A stretch of 64,000 nt of DNA from Styela clava (taxonomy: Eukaryota > Chordata > Ascidiacea > Stolidobranchia > Styelidae), in the NCBI RefSeq assembly GCF_964204865.1, contig NC_135251.1, positions 11,966,001 through 12,030,000 on the forward strand, in the 5' to 3' direction. The translations under genes and the position numbers were made by a program. Position 1 is the stretch's first letter, and every line of letters starts with the position of its first letter. This document shows positions 1 to 12,215 of the stretch, piece by piece. The notes beneath the pieces are model-generated. The model did no database searches and was not told where the DNA came from. It saw only the letters and a list, made by a program, of their open reading frames with translations.

Positions 1-23
1 GCTAAGTTTTTGGTTGAATATGA

Positions 24-172
24 GGCGCTCCAGTAGTGTGTGTACCAATATGGAGGTGACTAATTTTGTTCGCCTACTTTTCATCAAGATGTGTAAAGGG
101 ACTGAAACCTATGGGCAGTGGAAATCGAAATAAAATAAGGGCCTAACTTGGTACACATACTACGGGAGTACC
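24..172 (+). mobile_element. MITE family Y copy with near-perfect 8-bp TSD
   Basis: Starts ggcgctccagtagtg and ends ctacgggagtacc. The flanks gaatatga (16-23) and gaatgtga (173-180) match at 7 of 8 bases. The shortest Y copy, lacking part of the middle. Confidence 0.7.
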
Positions 173-1598
173 GAATGTGAAGTATTAGCGAACTTGTACG
201 ATATTTTTCTTTGGATAATTGTGAGAATGTTCCATGTTTATTTTTCTTTAATTTTCAAACCATTCCGTTTTGATATCTCAAGAGTTTTATACACATTTGT
301 TTTTCTGTCTTCAAATCACATGTTTTTATTGCATTTATGTATATTCACATTCATCTTTAAGTAATAGATGTTTCTATACTAGGTATGGAAGATACCTCTT
401 GAATTCCAACTTCGTATGACTTTTAATTTGGATTATTTTAATGCTTCCAATCTGCAGCAGAATCAAAACATCTGCCGATTTCTAATTCATAAAATTCAGG
501 CATTTTTATTAATTTCGTTTTTTTTAATTTTCAAAAGCAAATTTGAAATTTTGTTAAAATGTAGTTTTTTGGAAATATCTGTTCTACCTCCACTCTATTC
601 TGATGGAAATTGACACCTACACACCACAGTGTGTATTCAATTTATCCTAAATTCTGGATGTATCATTGATATTCTGAAATAGCAGACTAAAAAGTCTTTA
701 TGGTGCAGGCTATTAAAATGCCGCCTGGGACCTACATTCATTGATATTGCTAACTTTATCAACCCGACTTCGAGAATTATTTTGAAGCACATGTGAATCT
801 GGAGAATTTTCTACAGTGTTTTATCAGTTATGAGTCGTCATCGATTTTGTTATTTTTTGTGTCAATTTTGTCAAAACTTTTTTTATCCCGCTATTAGCGA
901 TCACATTTCTTTCGCACAAACTAATATAACGAAATACTATTGGGAACAATAAAGATATCATCAATTATCTGACCAGAATCACCAGAAATGTAAAAAGTTA
1001 TTTAACTGTTGCAGGACCACAATATAACTTTGGGTTCCCTGATAAACACAATATAACAAAAGTTGGTTTTTATTTTTGACTTCCTCAGTTTTCCCAAAGC
1101 AATTAAATAAAAGTCACCCGAGTTTGTTGTTTTCTGAACAACCATCAACTTGTTATTTTCCTCTTGTTAATATTACTATCTGTTTCAAAGTTTAAAGCCA
1201 CACAAACACATCCTGTTCAGGCTTATAGCTTCAATTTTTGACTTTAATGGTCCTTGACTCTCCCCCAGACCCCTTTATGTCATACCTTGTCAAGTAGCTC
1301 TCGATCGCTCATTTTGGGCTTAATTGCGCCACTGATCCATTGAATACATGAGAGGCCGTGACCTCGTTCAAAATTAAACTGTATTTTAGTTAAGCTAGAT
1401 AGATGGCTGATTTTTCAATTAAGATTTTGTTTGATGGTTCTTACGCTCTTTAGAAACAATACTTTCTATGTCGAATGACGTAAATGTTCATTTTCCTTGT
1501 GTGTTGAAGCTTCATTTCTATCTACAATGAGCATGATTTTAAAATAAAATGTCATATATACTTTTGCCAGAGAATTGTGTTTTAGTTGCAGCAATGTA
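173..1598. other. AT-rich intergenic stretch, no feature recognised
   Basis: Only short frames in low-complexity AT-rich sequence. I see no splice-bordered coding segment, RNA gene or repeat end. Confidence 0.5.
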
Positions 1599-1606
1599 CA
1601 AGTCGC

Positions 1607-1716
1607 GGACTTCCTGAAGTATGCGCACCAAGATGGCGCACAACCTGAACTCAGGTTGTGTACCAGGTTAGGGTTCAGGTCATGCGACATCTTGGTGCAC
1701 GTACTTCAGGAGTATC
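1607..1716. mobile_element. Palindromic MITE family X, 110 bp, perfect TSD
   Basis: Almost the whole element is an inverted repeat (arm core cctgaagtatgcgcaccaag). The target-site duplication caagtcgc is perfect at 1599-1606 and 1717-1724. Its end sequence is shared with family Y. Confidence 0.85.
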
Positions 1717-1739
1717 CAAGTCGCATTGGCGTAGAAGTT

Positions 1740-2460
1740 GAAGCGTTGGATTACATAGCTTGACATCGAATCGCATGCACACCCACCACCTTACCCAAGG
1801 TGTAATAAATAGGGTAGTCAGTGCCAACCCGGAATGCTGGTCTTCCCAAAAGTAGCATCTCCTCACATATTTAGATGTTAGCGGGCGCTTGTGCATGGTC
1901 TTTTTGGGCTCATTACTCTGCTCGGGTTTTGAAATGCGTGATAGATCATTATGTTCGATATACGTCGCACGTTTTCACGGTTGGCCGTTGTCCCAAGGCG
2001 AGTGCAACACCTTCCTTTCAACTGCAGCGTGCGTCGGTTTGGCCACATTCAAAGTTCTCAAGTTGTTAAGATCAACAGTTTGGTTTGCGCATGCTGCCAA
2101 GTGTTAGGAACTTGCTTTCCAGTGCACTGGTTCTGTGGCAGATGTATATGTACGACGGGATTGCTCGAATCTTCGATGTCGCAGGGTGGAAGGGGTAGTC
2201 GTTGTCCAAGGCAAAATTCGACCTTTTCTATAATGCAATTCATTCATGTAAATGGAGTGCGAGTCTTAAAAGCTTGCTTCGAATAAACTCACTGGAAAAC
2301 GATTTGACCGTTTCTAACAACTGAGAATTCAATTTGCTCCTATTTCGTTTGAAACATGTTATGATTAACAAAGCGGAAGGTAAACCCCTCTTAAAGTCAA
2401 ATCCGATTGCAAATTCCAACCAATCCCAACCATCTGTCATTTTCACTCGGACATTCACGG
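1740..2460. other. GC-richer segment with overlapping open frames, unassigned
   Basis: Base composition is visibly richer in G and C than the flanks. Frames of 60-110 codons are open on both strands (longest 1951-2286 plus). None gives a motif I recognise. It may be a fragment of a mobile element or a decayed coding exon. Confidence 0.35.
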
Positions 2461-2938
2461 GTATCCGTGATAATCCAATATGTTACTCCAAGGCCACCGC
2501 CAAAAATTGATCTTTTTCATTTGACCACGCAGCCAATAAACCGCCCAACAGTGTGGCAAAATTGAACGCAAACCAAAGCATAATCCGGAATTTCAGAGAT
2601 AAAATTGTGTAAAGGAATCATTTGCGATGTATTCAAAAGGGGTATTAGGGAGATATTCAAGTTGCCAAGTGTTATGAAGGAATTTTTGAAGCCGCAATCC
2701 TAAATGTAGAAGAATTTTTAGTTCAATTAGAATCCGCATTTCCCACACAAACTTGTTGCCCTATGACATATGCACATACTCACACTACTCAAGCGACTTC
2801 TTTTTATCCTTCAATAGTTGCGAAAGCAAAAAATACTGTTTTGAACAAAAGGTATTGGGAAATTGAAATATAATTCGAAGAAAACTCTCACCGAACTCAC
2901 GGAAGTAACCACAATAAGTGTTTTGTGGAACAAAAATC

Positions 2939-3048
2939 GGACCTCCTGAAATATGCGCACCAAGATGGTGCACATCCTGAAGTCAGGTTGTGTACAAGGT
3001 CAGGGTTCAGGTTGTGCGACATCTTGGTGCGCATACTTCAGGAGTATC
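2939..3048. mobile_element. Palindromic MITE family X, 110 bp, perfect TSD
   Basis: Same fold-back sequence as 1607-1716. The duplication caaaaatc is perfect at 2931-2938 and 3049-3056. Confidence 0.85.
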
Positions 3049-3412
3049 CAAAAATCACTGCTCTATGTCAAGATTGATGAAATTTAAGTACAGTTTCTAA
3101 CATTGGCAGAGGTTAGTGGGTGGACATTTGTGAAGAGATCATAGAATGGTACGAGATTGTGAACATATCCTACAGAAATAGTGGACTTCTTGCCGTTGCA
3201 GAGTTGGGAGTCGGCTTTGTCTAACATCCAATTTGCTCATCTGAAATAACTAACCGGTTAACTAGTTCTGTGCCCGACCTCAACTGGGAACTAGTATGGC
3301 GGATGTGTATGAAACATCATATTCTGTCGATTCCCGTTCCTTATTATAAAATTGTTCTGTTTTTTTTTCTGTAAACGGCGTGTAAGTCGGTACTTCCAGT
3401 GCGTCCTTTCTC

Positions 3413-3600
3413 GGGTACTCCAGGAGTGTGTTAGGGTTAGGCCATAATTTTATTCCGATTTTGGTTCTATTACGAGTTCAGGAATTGCCTGTGTTAGCCA
3501 AGTCAATATACAACTGCCCATAGGGTTCAGTCCCTCTACAGAACTTGAGGCGAACAAAATTAGTTATCTCCATTTTAGTGCTCACACTCCTGGAGCGCCC
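3413..3600 (-). mobile_element. MITE family Y copy, reverse orientation
   Basis: Reverse complement of the family Y consensus, from ggtactccaggagtg to cactcctggagcgcc. The TSD is not clear (about 5 of 8). Confidence 0.65.
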
Positions 3601-5179
3601 ATTCTTGTAGCCTTTATATGTTAGGTATTACATTTACATCCCAATGATCCCATTGTACCAAACTATGATACAAGAGACAATTGTTTCGAAAGAAAATCAT
3701 TTTGCTTACGTCCTTAAGTTCTGTATATGTAATATGCGTGATACAAAACAACACTTTTGATCAGTCTCAAATGAGTAAAATACGGAGTTCTGAAACCTCC
3801 CACCAAAATTATAGACAAGGGCCAGAATGCCTGTTTGTAAATATTGAGAAAATCATATAGCTGAAATACAAATTACGTTGTCGTGCTTGGCGGCATATTA
3901 ATGCGCACCGGCGACAGACGTAGATACTGTTTATAGATAGTATAACCATACATGATTAACTTATAGTGGACCAGACATACTTCTATTCATAGTCAATTTT
4001 ATTTTTTCCATCCAGTAAAAAAATTACATACGAAATTGAAAAATAAATGAAATTTAACACACATTTTTAGTGAGGAAGGGAAGCCGGTTTTCGAGCAGCG
4101 ACACCCAAATTCTAATTCCAGTAACCTTAAAATTGGATACATTAATAAATACGTTTGGGATTTTTTGCTGATATTGGAGTCGTGTTATATATTGGAATCT
4201 CCGGAGTTGATGTCAAAGTTTTTCTATATTAAATGTAATACTTTTGGGGGAAATAATTGTTGGTTCAGAATTGCGATCTTTTCATCTATGAGACCTATCA
4301 ACAAGCAGTCGGTTCTTAAACACATCAGATATTTTTTCACGCGACTATTTATTGACGTAGAGCTTTGTTTTAACCACGGCTCACTTAAATAAGCGACCTA
4401 AAATAATTTAGCATTTAATTTTTTCACGCGGCTGCACATGATGATGAGCTTTTATCAGTAATCTTTAACCATCTTAAACAACCTAAAATGACGCATTATG
4501 AGCAAACTGTTTTTAAATATAAGCAAAAGCAAAGAAATTTTTATGAAGAGAAACTTTCAAAATTATACCAAATAGTGTGTCGTCTGTCGGCAATTTTTTC
4601 AGTTGATTATATTTTGAACGTTGTTCTTCGTTGTGTTCCGACAGGGCTGAGCTATAATGATTCCTAATTTTTATCGATAATTGCTTTTTGTTTTGACGCG
4701 AATTTCGCGGAGTTTATTGCACCTGTCGTGTTGACATGTTGAGCATGGCTTTTGTATCTCGACTTTGTTCTTGTTTAAATTATGGTAAGGGGTTGGTGGT
4801 GTGGTGTATTTTTCGCTTAATATGCTTTACTGATGTAGCGTATGGGTGGCGTTTGGTATTTTCAGGTAGAACGGTTGTTAGGGTATCGTGGGTCCATAGG
4901 GCCATTATCGTATTTATTGCTTAATTGTTCATAAGTTTTTACATTTCAGTATTATTAACTGCTTTCTTAATTCAGTTACTATTTTTATTCTAACAACGTC
5001 ATCGTAGACGTTTCCTGACAGTTTCTTGTCGATTTAGGCCTCGGAGCGTTACCATATGTAAGTTTATTTTTTATTATTGACTTTCTGATTATGCATTTTC
5101 TTCCCGTCCTTATCTTGTGATTGTTTATTGATTATTTCGTTTTACTTACGGTCAACCGTTTTACAATAAACGTGTATGA
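3601..5179. other. Intergenic, no feature recognised
   Basis: AT-rich with short frames only. The part 4560-5170 is T-rich on the plus strand and has the look of a transposon 3' UTR, but I could not match it to another copy in the window. Confidence 0.4.
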
Positions 5180-5426
5180 CAGGGGTGGTCATATTTTTTT
5201 AGTTTAAGAGCCACATGCAGCAAGTCATATATGTGAGAGCCGCATAATTTTTGAAATTATCAATGTTAGAATATCATTAACAGAAAATATTTAACAGATC
5301 AATAACAAAAAGAAACTATTGTGTGCTTGCAACTACTAGAAAGCCTATGTTGAATAAAGGTGCGGCCCGCGGCTTCATCCAATTACTTGAAAATAACCCT
5401 TCTGTAATGAAGGTTGCACACCCCTG
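5180..5426. mobile_element. hAT-like element relic overlapping the 370-bp repeat
   Basis: Left end caggggtggtcatat resembles the element at 45665 (including agagccacatgc). A matching right end, tgcacacccctg, lies at 5415-5426. No TSD seen. Confidence 0.45.
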
Positions 5427-5584
5427 GTTTAAGGGAAGTTTTGAAAACAACTCACAAATTAAAAAGACTAATTATAATTACTTACTCGACATATTCAACG
5501 GATAATCAGCTACATTTGGATTTGTTTCTGTCGCAACAATTGCAGTAGCTTGGGTCTTCAAACTAAATAAGTGAGTGCTTATAC
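5215..5584 (+). repeat. 370-bp direct repeat, copy 1
   Basis: Identical by eye to 6049-6418 at a constant offset of 834 bp, from atgcagcaagtcatatatg to gtgagtgcttatac. A 60-codon frame inside is duplicated with it but shows no known domain. Perfect identity implies a very recent duplication or an assembly artefact. Confidence 0.85.
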
Positions 5585-6048
5585 GTCAACTGATCATAAT
5601 GGCGCATAATGTTGTATTCCTTCAGAACTGAAATATTTTGTTGGCCAGAAAGACAAATCGCTGAAGTTTGGTTCTTTTCAATAAAGAAATAAAAACGCTG
5701 CCATTCATCTGAAAATGTCTGTTTCCAGTGACTATTTTTCGTTTTGTGACATCTTTAAGTTTTCTTAATATACGGCTGATATCTAAAATACTGCGGTGTG
5801 TAATCCTAATACCCATACGTATACATAAGATATACCGGTATAATTCAATTGTTACGAAATAAACGTGCTTAAACTGTGATAATGATGTAAGAATAGACGG
5901 TATCTAAAACTCAAGAGGTACCACATGAAGTGTTAAACCAGTAGTATATATTTACGGTTAAACCTATATTTACGGTTCAACTATTTCACTCAAGTTCGGC
6001 GGGCCATTTTAAATCGTCTACACTGATCCCTCATCTACACTGATAAAT

Positions 6049-6418
6049 ATGCAGCAAGTCATATATGTGAGAGCCGCATAATTTTTGAAATTATCAATGT
6101 TAGAATATCATTAACAGAAAATATTTAACAGATCAATAACAAAAAGAAACTATTGTGTGCTTGCAACTACTAGAAAGCCTATGTTGAATAAAGGTGCGGC
6201 CCGCGGCTTCATCCAATTACTTGAAAATAACCCTTCTGTAATGAAGGTTGCACACCCCTGGTTTAAGGGAAGTTTTGAAAACAACTCACAAATTAAAAAG
6301 ACTAATTATAATTACTTACTCGACATATTCAACGGATAATCAGCTACATTTGGATTTGTTTCTGTCGCAACAATTGCAGTAGCTTGGGTCTTCAAACTAA
6401 ATAAGTGAGTGCTTATAC
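6049..6418 (+). repeat. 370-bp direct repeat, copy 2
   Basis: Second copy of 5215-5584. The 464 bp between them (5585-6048) are unique within the window. Confidence 0.85.
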
Positions 6419-6708
6419 TTTGTTTTCATTATTGTATTGAACTTTGTTTAGAGCAAGACGCTGCGCAACCGGTATTAATACAGAAAGGGCAGATACAAAT
6501 ACCTGGGTGGAACCGCAGGTCACACCTTTATTTAACACAAACTTTCTACAGAATATTTCTGATATTCAATTATGTTTTTCATGATTCAAGGATGCCTAAT
6601 TGCGTAGGACTTAACTAAATTGCCATCACAGGTTAAAATCTCATATCAACCACATCACTTAAGTGTAATGAATTGTGTAGGCAATGCCGAACCATGAACA
6701 ATCTAGAC

Positions 6709-6997
6709 CAGACATGGACAAAATACGGCCCGCACGCCAAATCCGGCCCATTGGGTAAATCAATCCGGCCCGCCTGATGCTGCCGCAACTAAACTGAAAC
6801 CAAATGTTGATGTTCAAGCTAGAAATAGGTCAAGGAATATGTTGAGATTGCGTTTAGTTTTGGCACGAGGGTTATAGTTTTCACCTTTGCTATATTGTTC
6901 ATAAAATGTAACTTTTTACGTCACACTTACATGGCCCGCATGACTAGGTGGGCGAAATTTTTGGCCCTCTGTTTGAAAACCATGCCCACTTGCCCTG
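6709..6997. mobile_element. hAT-like non-autonomous element
   Basis: Left end cagacatggacaaaatacgg with CGGCCCGC-type subterminal motifs; right end catgcccacttgccctg. TSD atctagac / aaatagac, 6 of 8 matching. Confidence 0.6.
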
Positions 6998-7732
6998 AAA
7001 TAGACTTTCAAACTAGAGCACATCTTTATGAAGCAGTGGCAGCTTGTGCGAGCCTTGTTCGGAGTAACACTCAAAACGAGTATAAACATGTTATGTAAAA
7101 AATATTGTTTTGGCAGATAACCTGTCCACTTATTTTGTTTATTTTTCAGCTTCGAAAAGGACATAGAGAGAATGATTCAACCAAAACCTTGAATGAAATT
7201 GGATAATATCATGGAAATATACCTGTCCAGTTATTATGGTCGTTATCCTGATTGCAAGCTTCGTGGACATGTTCCTCAACCCTCTAGTTACTAGTTACTA
7301 CCCTCGGAAGAAAGACATCGACTCGAAAGACGAATTAACTTATCCGCCATGAGCCGTGTTTATTATCGTATTATTGATACTAAGCTTGATGGCATTCCGT
7401 TATTTGCGGATCTTTTACGTTTCGGAATTTTCGACTCAAAATGGATCTGTGCAAATTCTAACAGGAGAAATAAAAGAGCCGAGCAGAACGATAATCTTAG
7501 TTATGGAATCTGCGACTTCGTTGATTTTAAACTATACGAACAAACTTTGATTTTCTATATTTATTATCCACTAGGTGACATATTTTTTGTGAACTGCCAC
7601 CCCATACCCCGGGCCTCCTACCAAAAGCACTAAAACATGTTGGGTTGGATATATCGTGGAATATTGAAAAAACATAACGATATGTATATGCAGCGAGAAA
7701 ATATTACTATTTTTTTTATGAAAGCTTTAGTA

Positions 7733-8030
7733 CAGTTGTTTTCAACCTTTTTCTTTCGCGGCCCACATTTGTTGCATAACAATTCCGTAGCCCACTAACT
7801 TCCTTATGCAAGCGAAAAAACAAGACTCTTTTTGCAAAAATAAATAATTTCACTTTAATAATAAGAATGAAAAGCAGCAGCAATTGCTACTACAATAAAA
7901 ATTTGAATTTAATGACACAAATGAAACTAAACTTTTCAATAATCATAGTAATTTTAATAGACTTGTGACCCACTTGAAAATGTCTCTATGGCCCAGCAGT
8001 GGGCCATGGCCCTCTCGTTGAGAACCGGTG
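7733..8030. mobile_element. hAT-like non-autonomous element
   Basis: Left end cagttgttttcaacc, right end gttgagaaccggtg, with gcccac motifs inside each end. TSD ctttagta (7725-7732) and ctctagta (8031-8038), 7 of 8 matching. Confidence 0.75.
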
Positions 8031-8902
8031 CTCTAGTATGATAAGCAAATCTGATATGAATCTTTAAAAATCAAAGTTTTTCACAAAATTGATTTTTATT
8101 TGAGCAGCAGTTTCTGAGTTTACAACCTATGACAAAATTCTGTCAAAATTACACCGCTTCCCACAGATTCACCACCTCTGATTTATATACTGTGCTTCTG
8201 TGCCTTGAAATTTTTTTTTCCATCTTCTTGTTCATTTGTTTCGTATACACAATGTTTTGCCTTGTTTGAATTTGTTGTTTATTCTTCTGTGTCTGCTTTC
8301 TGTTGAAGCTTTTTCTTTCCCAGTTCACATTGAAATGTATTGTTTTTGTCTTGTTTTGATTGTTTTAAATGATTTTTTTTCTGTGATTGGCACAAGATGT
8401 TCATGCTAGATTTTACTGATCCAAAAGTCGTTCGAATCTGTTCCAAATCTTTCAAAACTTGATAATCTAGAATTCTTTGCAATCAAAAAATTGTACCTTG
8501 GCCTCTATTTAATTCTTTGGGTTTGATTACAAATGCTAAATTCAGCTTGATTACGCAAAATTTTACTCCAGGGCACAAATTTTTTTTAGGTATTTTTCAA
8601 GCACGAATTCGACTGAAGGATTTCGTTTTTTTAAGGAATATCATATTGCGAAATTATCCAGGGTTCATCTATAATTATCAGGTACTATTACTATGACTCC
8701 GAAATAAAAAACTTTCAATTATAAAAATAATTACAAATTCAAGTTTATAATTCAAAATATACTCATTAGAATTCATTAAAACAATCCAGAATCATTCAGA
8801 AAAACTATTAATTCAGTCAAAATTCTTAAATTTATTTCAGTCAAGATTTAATAAGCTTTTTATTATCAAGTTTTAAATTCATTCTTTCAATAAAAATTCG
8901 TC

Positions 8903-9012
8903 GTTTTGGAAGTATTCGTACCAAGATGACGCACCACCTGAACAACCCCAACCTGGTACATATACTATGTTCAGGTTGTGCGCCATCTTGATACGAATAC
9001 TTCGGGAGCACT
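8903..9012. mobile_element. Palindromic MITE family X, diverged copy
   Basis: Arms ggaagtattcgtaccaagat and its inverted mate near 8974-9010, with the same centre as the copy at 36847. The TSD is not recognisable and the left border is approximate. Confidence 0.65.
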
Positions 9013-9241
9013 GAAAACGCTCACCCACACAAGTATCAATACACACAATTTTTTTGGTAAAACTTATGAAGAGCTTCCTCCAATATAGACAATTTCTCCT
9101 TCCAACCAGAATTATTTATTTTATTGTTACTTTCTATTGAAGCTCTTTTCTGTTTTGCATTGAAATGTAGTGTCTGTTTCATTTTTAAATATTTGTCGTT
9201 TGAATCAGTTTTGTCACAACCCCTAAACCTTAATTTGAAGG

Positions 9242-9455
9242 ACTGGTTCTCATATTTTTTAAGCCACTCCCATTTTTAAAATTTGTCAAGAATTTGTATC
9301 TTGCCCAATCTAAAAAATAACTAGCTAATAATCTGCTACAAATAACAAATAAATACAGATAGGCAACATATAATTTTAATTAGCTTCAAGTCCCCTCAAT
9401 AAATTGTCTCCGCCCTCCTTGTGGGGGCACGCGCCGTCGTTTGCGAACCACTGAT
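9242..9455. mobile_element. hAT-like element relic
   Basis: Left end ctggttctcatattttttaa, right end tttgcgaaccactg. The same family as 31632-32147, sharing aattgtctccgcc near the right end and taactagctaataatctg inside. Confidence 0.55.
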
Positions 9456-9459
9456 CTAA

Positions 9460-11000
9460 ATTGCAATTGGCAAAGCATATAATCAAACCAATTAGCGTCC
9501 TATACACTTAACCTTGCACTTCAATTAGAATTAAAACTATCGCTCCTTTGAATATCTTTATTTTTGAGTAAATACTTGTAGTTGTTAAAAAATCTGTGAC
9601 CTGTGACTGTCTTGACGTCTTGTTTAACCCTATAAGAAGCTATGCTGCATTTTATTGCTTCTAATGATACGTTTCGCTCAAATGAATCACCCATATACAC
9701 AATTTTATTTATAATCATATTATATACATGCTTATATACTGAATTTACCTTTTTGTGTCATAATTATACCAAATGATTGCATATCTCCAGATACGGACCG
9801 TCACCTCACTCTAGTAGGTAGTGCAATTTCCTATGTGGTAATTTTGAAAAGCCCTATACTGGAGTACCGACTTGCCCAGTGCCTCAGTAAGAGCATAGGT
9901 CAATAGAGTTGCCAAAAAATCGAAGCCCTTTCAGATCTGCTCGTTCAGAGACTTCTTTGGGCATAGTTGAAACGAAGCTGAAGAATCCATGTCCAAATTC
10001 GGGTTTTATTTTGCCTATGTATCTACTAGTCTAAAGCATTGCTCAAAAAATCTGTTCAGGTTATTGGCCTTTTTTGGGGCAAAAGCTTAGCTCAACCAAA
10101 ACCTTTATTACGTCCAAATTCTGATTTTTTATTTTTTGATATTGACTTGTTTACAGTCTTGGTTTAAGCCTAGCAAGAGACCCGTGCCAAACATGTGTTA
10201 TTTGGTGCTATGCTATATGCTTTTCGTCCCCAACTTTTGAAATGTGAACAAATATTTGTATCTTTCTGTATCATGCATAATTTTTCGTAGCTTGGAACGT
10301 TTTTTAAACCCATAGAACTCCTGAAGACCCATGTTTTCCGGCCTTCGGTCGAAACCTGCCTGCTCCCCGTTTCGGTCTAGCTTTGCAAAAAGAAATTACA
10401 TGACCCTCGCTTGGAAAAATTCTAGCCCTTGGTTCTATATGCCCAGTCTCTGCTTGTCCAAATTCGTGTTTAGAGAGCGGTGCACACAGCAAGTGAAGCC
10501 ATTTTAATTTGAAGCAATGTTACTCAGTTTTCAACGTTAATACTCAAAAATACACAATACCTCAACTTTACACGGAACGGAGTTCCCTAAAAAATGCAAA
10601 AGTATATTATTTATTTACAGAGAAAATTTGATAAAATATTTGAATTTTTGCTATTTTGTGTGCCTTGTATTTTATTACATTTGAAAAATGTGCTTTCGAG
10701 ATGCTTGTTTGTAAAGGAATTTGTGAATAAATTGAAAATAGGCAAATTTTAAGTGTTTTTGCTCCATTATGACGTCGTCACATCAACGCTAGTTCCGCAG
10801 GAATGCCACTCTCGATGTTTTACACTGATGTTATCATGTTTCAAGCCTCTATATACCCCAATGTAGGGCCCGGAAGCGATAAAAGATTATTCTGTGTGAG
10901 AGGAAAGTGGTTAGATGATCTATCATGTTGAAATATAATTAAAAGATTTCCAACCCAGGAATTATTACTTATCGATTTTAATCAGTAAATATAGGTATGA
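9460..11000. other. Intergenic, no gene recognised
   Basis: Short frames only. A few loosely repeated phrases (gtccaaattcg.. near 9990, 10115 and 10460) suggest old transposon debris. Confidence 0.4.
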
Positions 11001-11158
11001 TAGGTATTTGTCTGTATGTGTGTTTGTCTGTCTGTCTGTTAGATACACGCGATATCTCACGAAAGCGAGATTGAATCTGCTCCAGATTTTGCATATGCAT
11101 TCATCATATTTCAGATTAGAAGCCTATTGGATGAATTATGTCGTATAATTAGCGAGTT
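11001..11158 (+). repeat. Interspersed repeat with a TCTG-rich stretch, copy 1
   Basis: Contains gtctgtctgtctgttagata, atctcacgaaagcgagattg and cagattttgcatatgcat. An inverted copy is at 29404-29594. Confidence 0.7.
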
Positions 11159-11389
11159 ATTAATTAATTAGTGATAGGACACAAGGTGTCACTATGGAGT
11201 AATATCGCTGTTTTGGGATCCCCTAACTTTCGATCGATAAGTCTTCGGTCTCTGACCGATATTCTCGTTTTACAATTAGTAAGTTTAGGCTTTTTACTCC
11301 CAAGTCCGTCCGCCATTATTAGATCAGAACGGGAGTAACTTAGAAACATGTGGCCAAGTTAGAATTTCCTATATATTTATCAATATCCA

Positions 11390-11835
11390 ACTAACAGCCA
11401 ATCATAACGCTTATTTCAAGTCACGTGATCGGCGCAGAACCCCATTTGCCATGTTACAGCCATGCGCAGAAAGACATCTTAACAGGAAGTTCAACTTCCC
11501 TGCCGGAAGTTCCTAATTGCCATGCGCACGAAAATACTCAACTCCCATTGGCTGATTCAACATTTCTCAACCTGCGCAGTAGATTACCAGTCATGTACTT
11601 GCCATGCGCGAGGTTTTTGAAAAAATGACAGTTGCCAGATATTTTTTGAACGGTCTGATTTAGAATCGGGCCGTTCAAAAACGAAATTCTGAAATCTGGC
11701 AACTGTCAAAAACGGTGAATTTCCGCGCATGGCAAGTGCATGTCCGTTTTGGTACTGCGCAGGTCACGTGACTTCAAAATTTTCTGATTGGTTGATTTTC
11801 GTCCAATTGAAATATTCCTTTATTGTATTAGAATT
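11390..11835. mobile_element. Foldback element with nested inverted repeats
   Basis: Central hairpin arms are gacagttgccagat + ttttttgaacgg (11627-11653) and ccgttcaaaaa + atctggcaactgtc (11671-11706). Outward, tacttgccatgcgcg (11595-11609) pairs with cgcgcatggcaagtgca. Further out gtcacgtgatcggcgcag pairs with ctgcgcaggtcacgtgac, and ccaatcata with a tgattggtt segment. It is richer in GC than its surroundings. No protein coding. Confidence 0.65.
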
Positions 11836-12215
11836 TAAGGACCCCGCCCTTGTTACTATGCAGATACTGAGAGAACTGCTAGCGATTGGACTTGGATGAA
11901 TCCTCAGCTTGGTGACATGAGCTATACTCTTTCCCGAGATTGAAACATTGCAATTACTGTATACTTAGTAGGCCATCTAAATTACTTTTGGTGAACTTTG
12001 GCTGCTGAAGAACTAGGCGCTAAACGCTAACTAAAACCGCTGGGCGCTTTGCAAGACAGTTATGCACACAATTTTAATTGAGTTTTCACCACCGAGTTGT
12101 AACCTGCTATGGTACTTAATCTGTTTACACATGCCTCAGGGCTGAAGATAGCTTTGATTTCCATTAAATCACTTCACCCAGGGTGAACAGGGTAGGCCCT
12201 AAAGATTAGGCCTTA

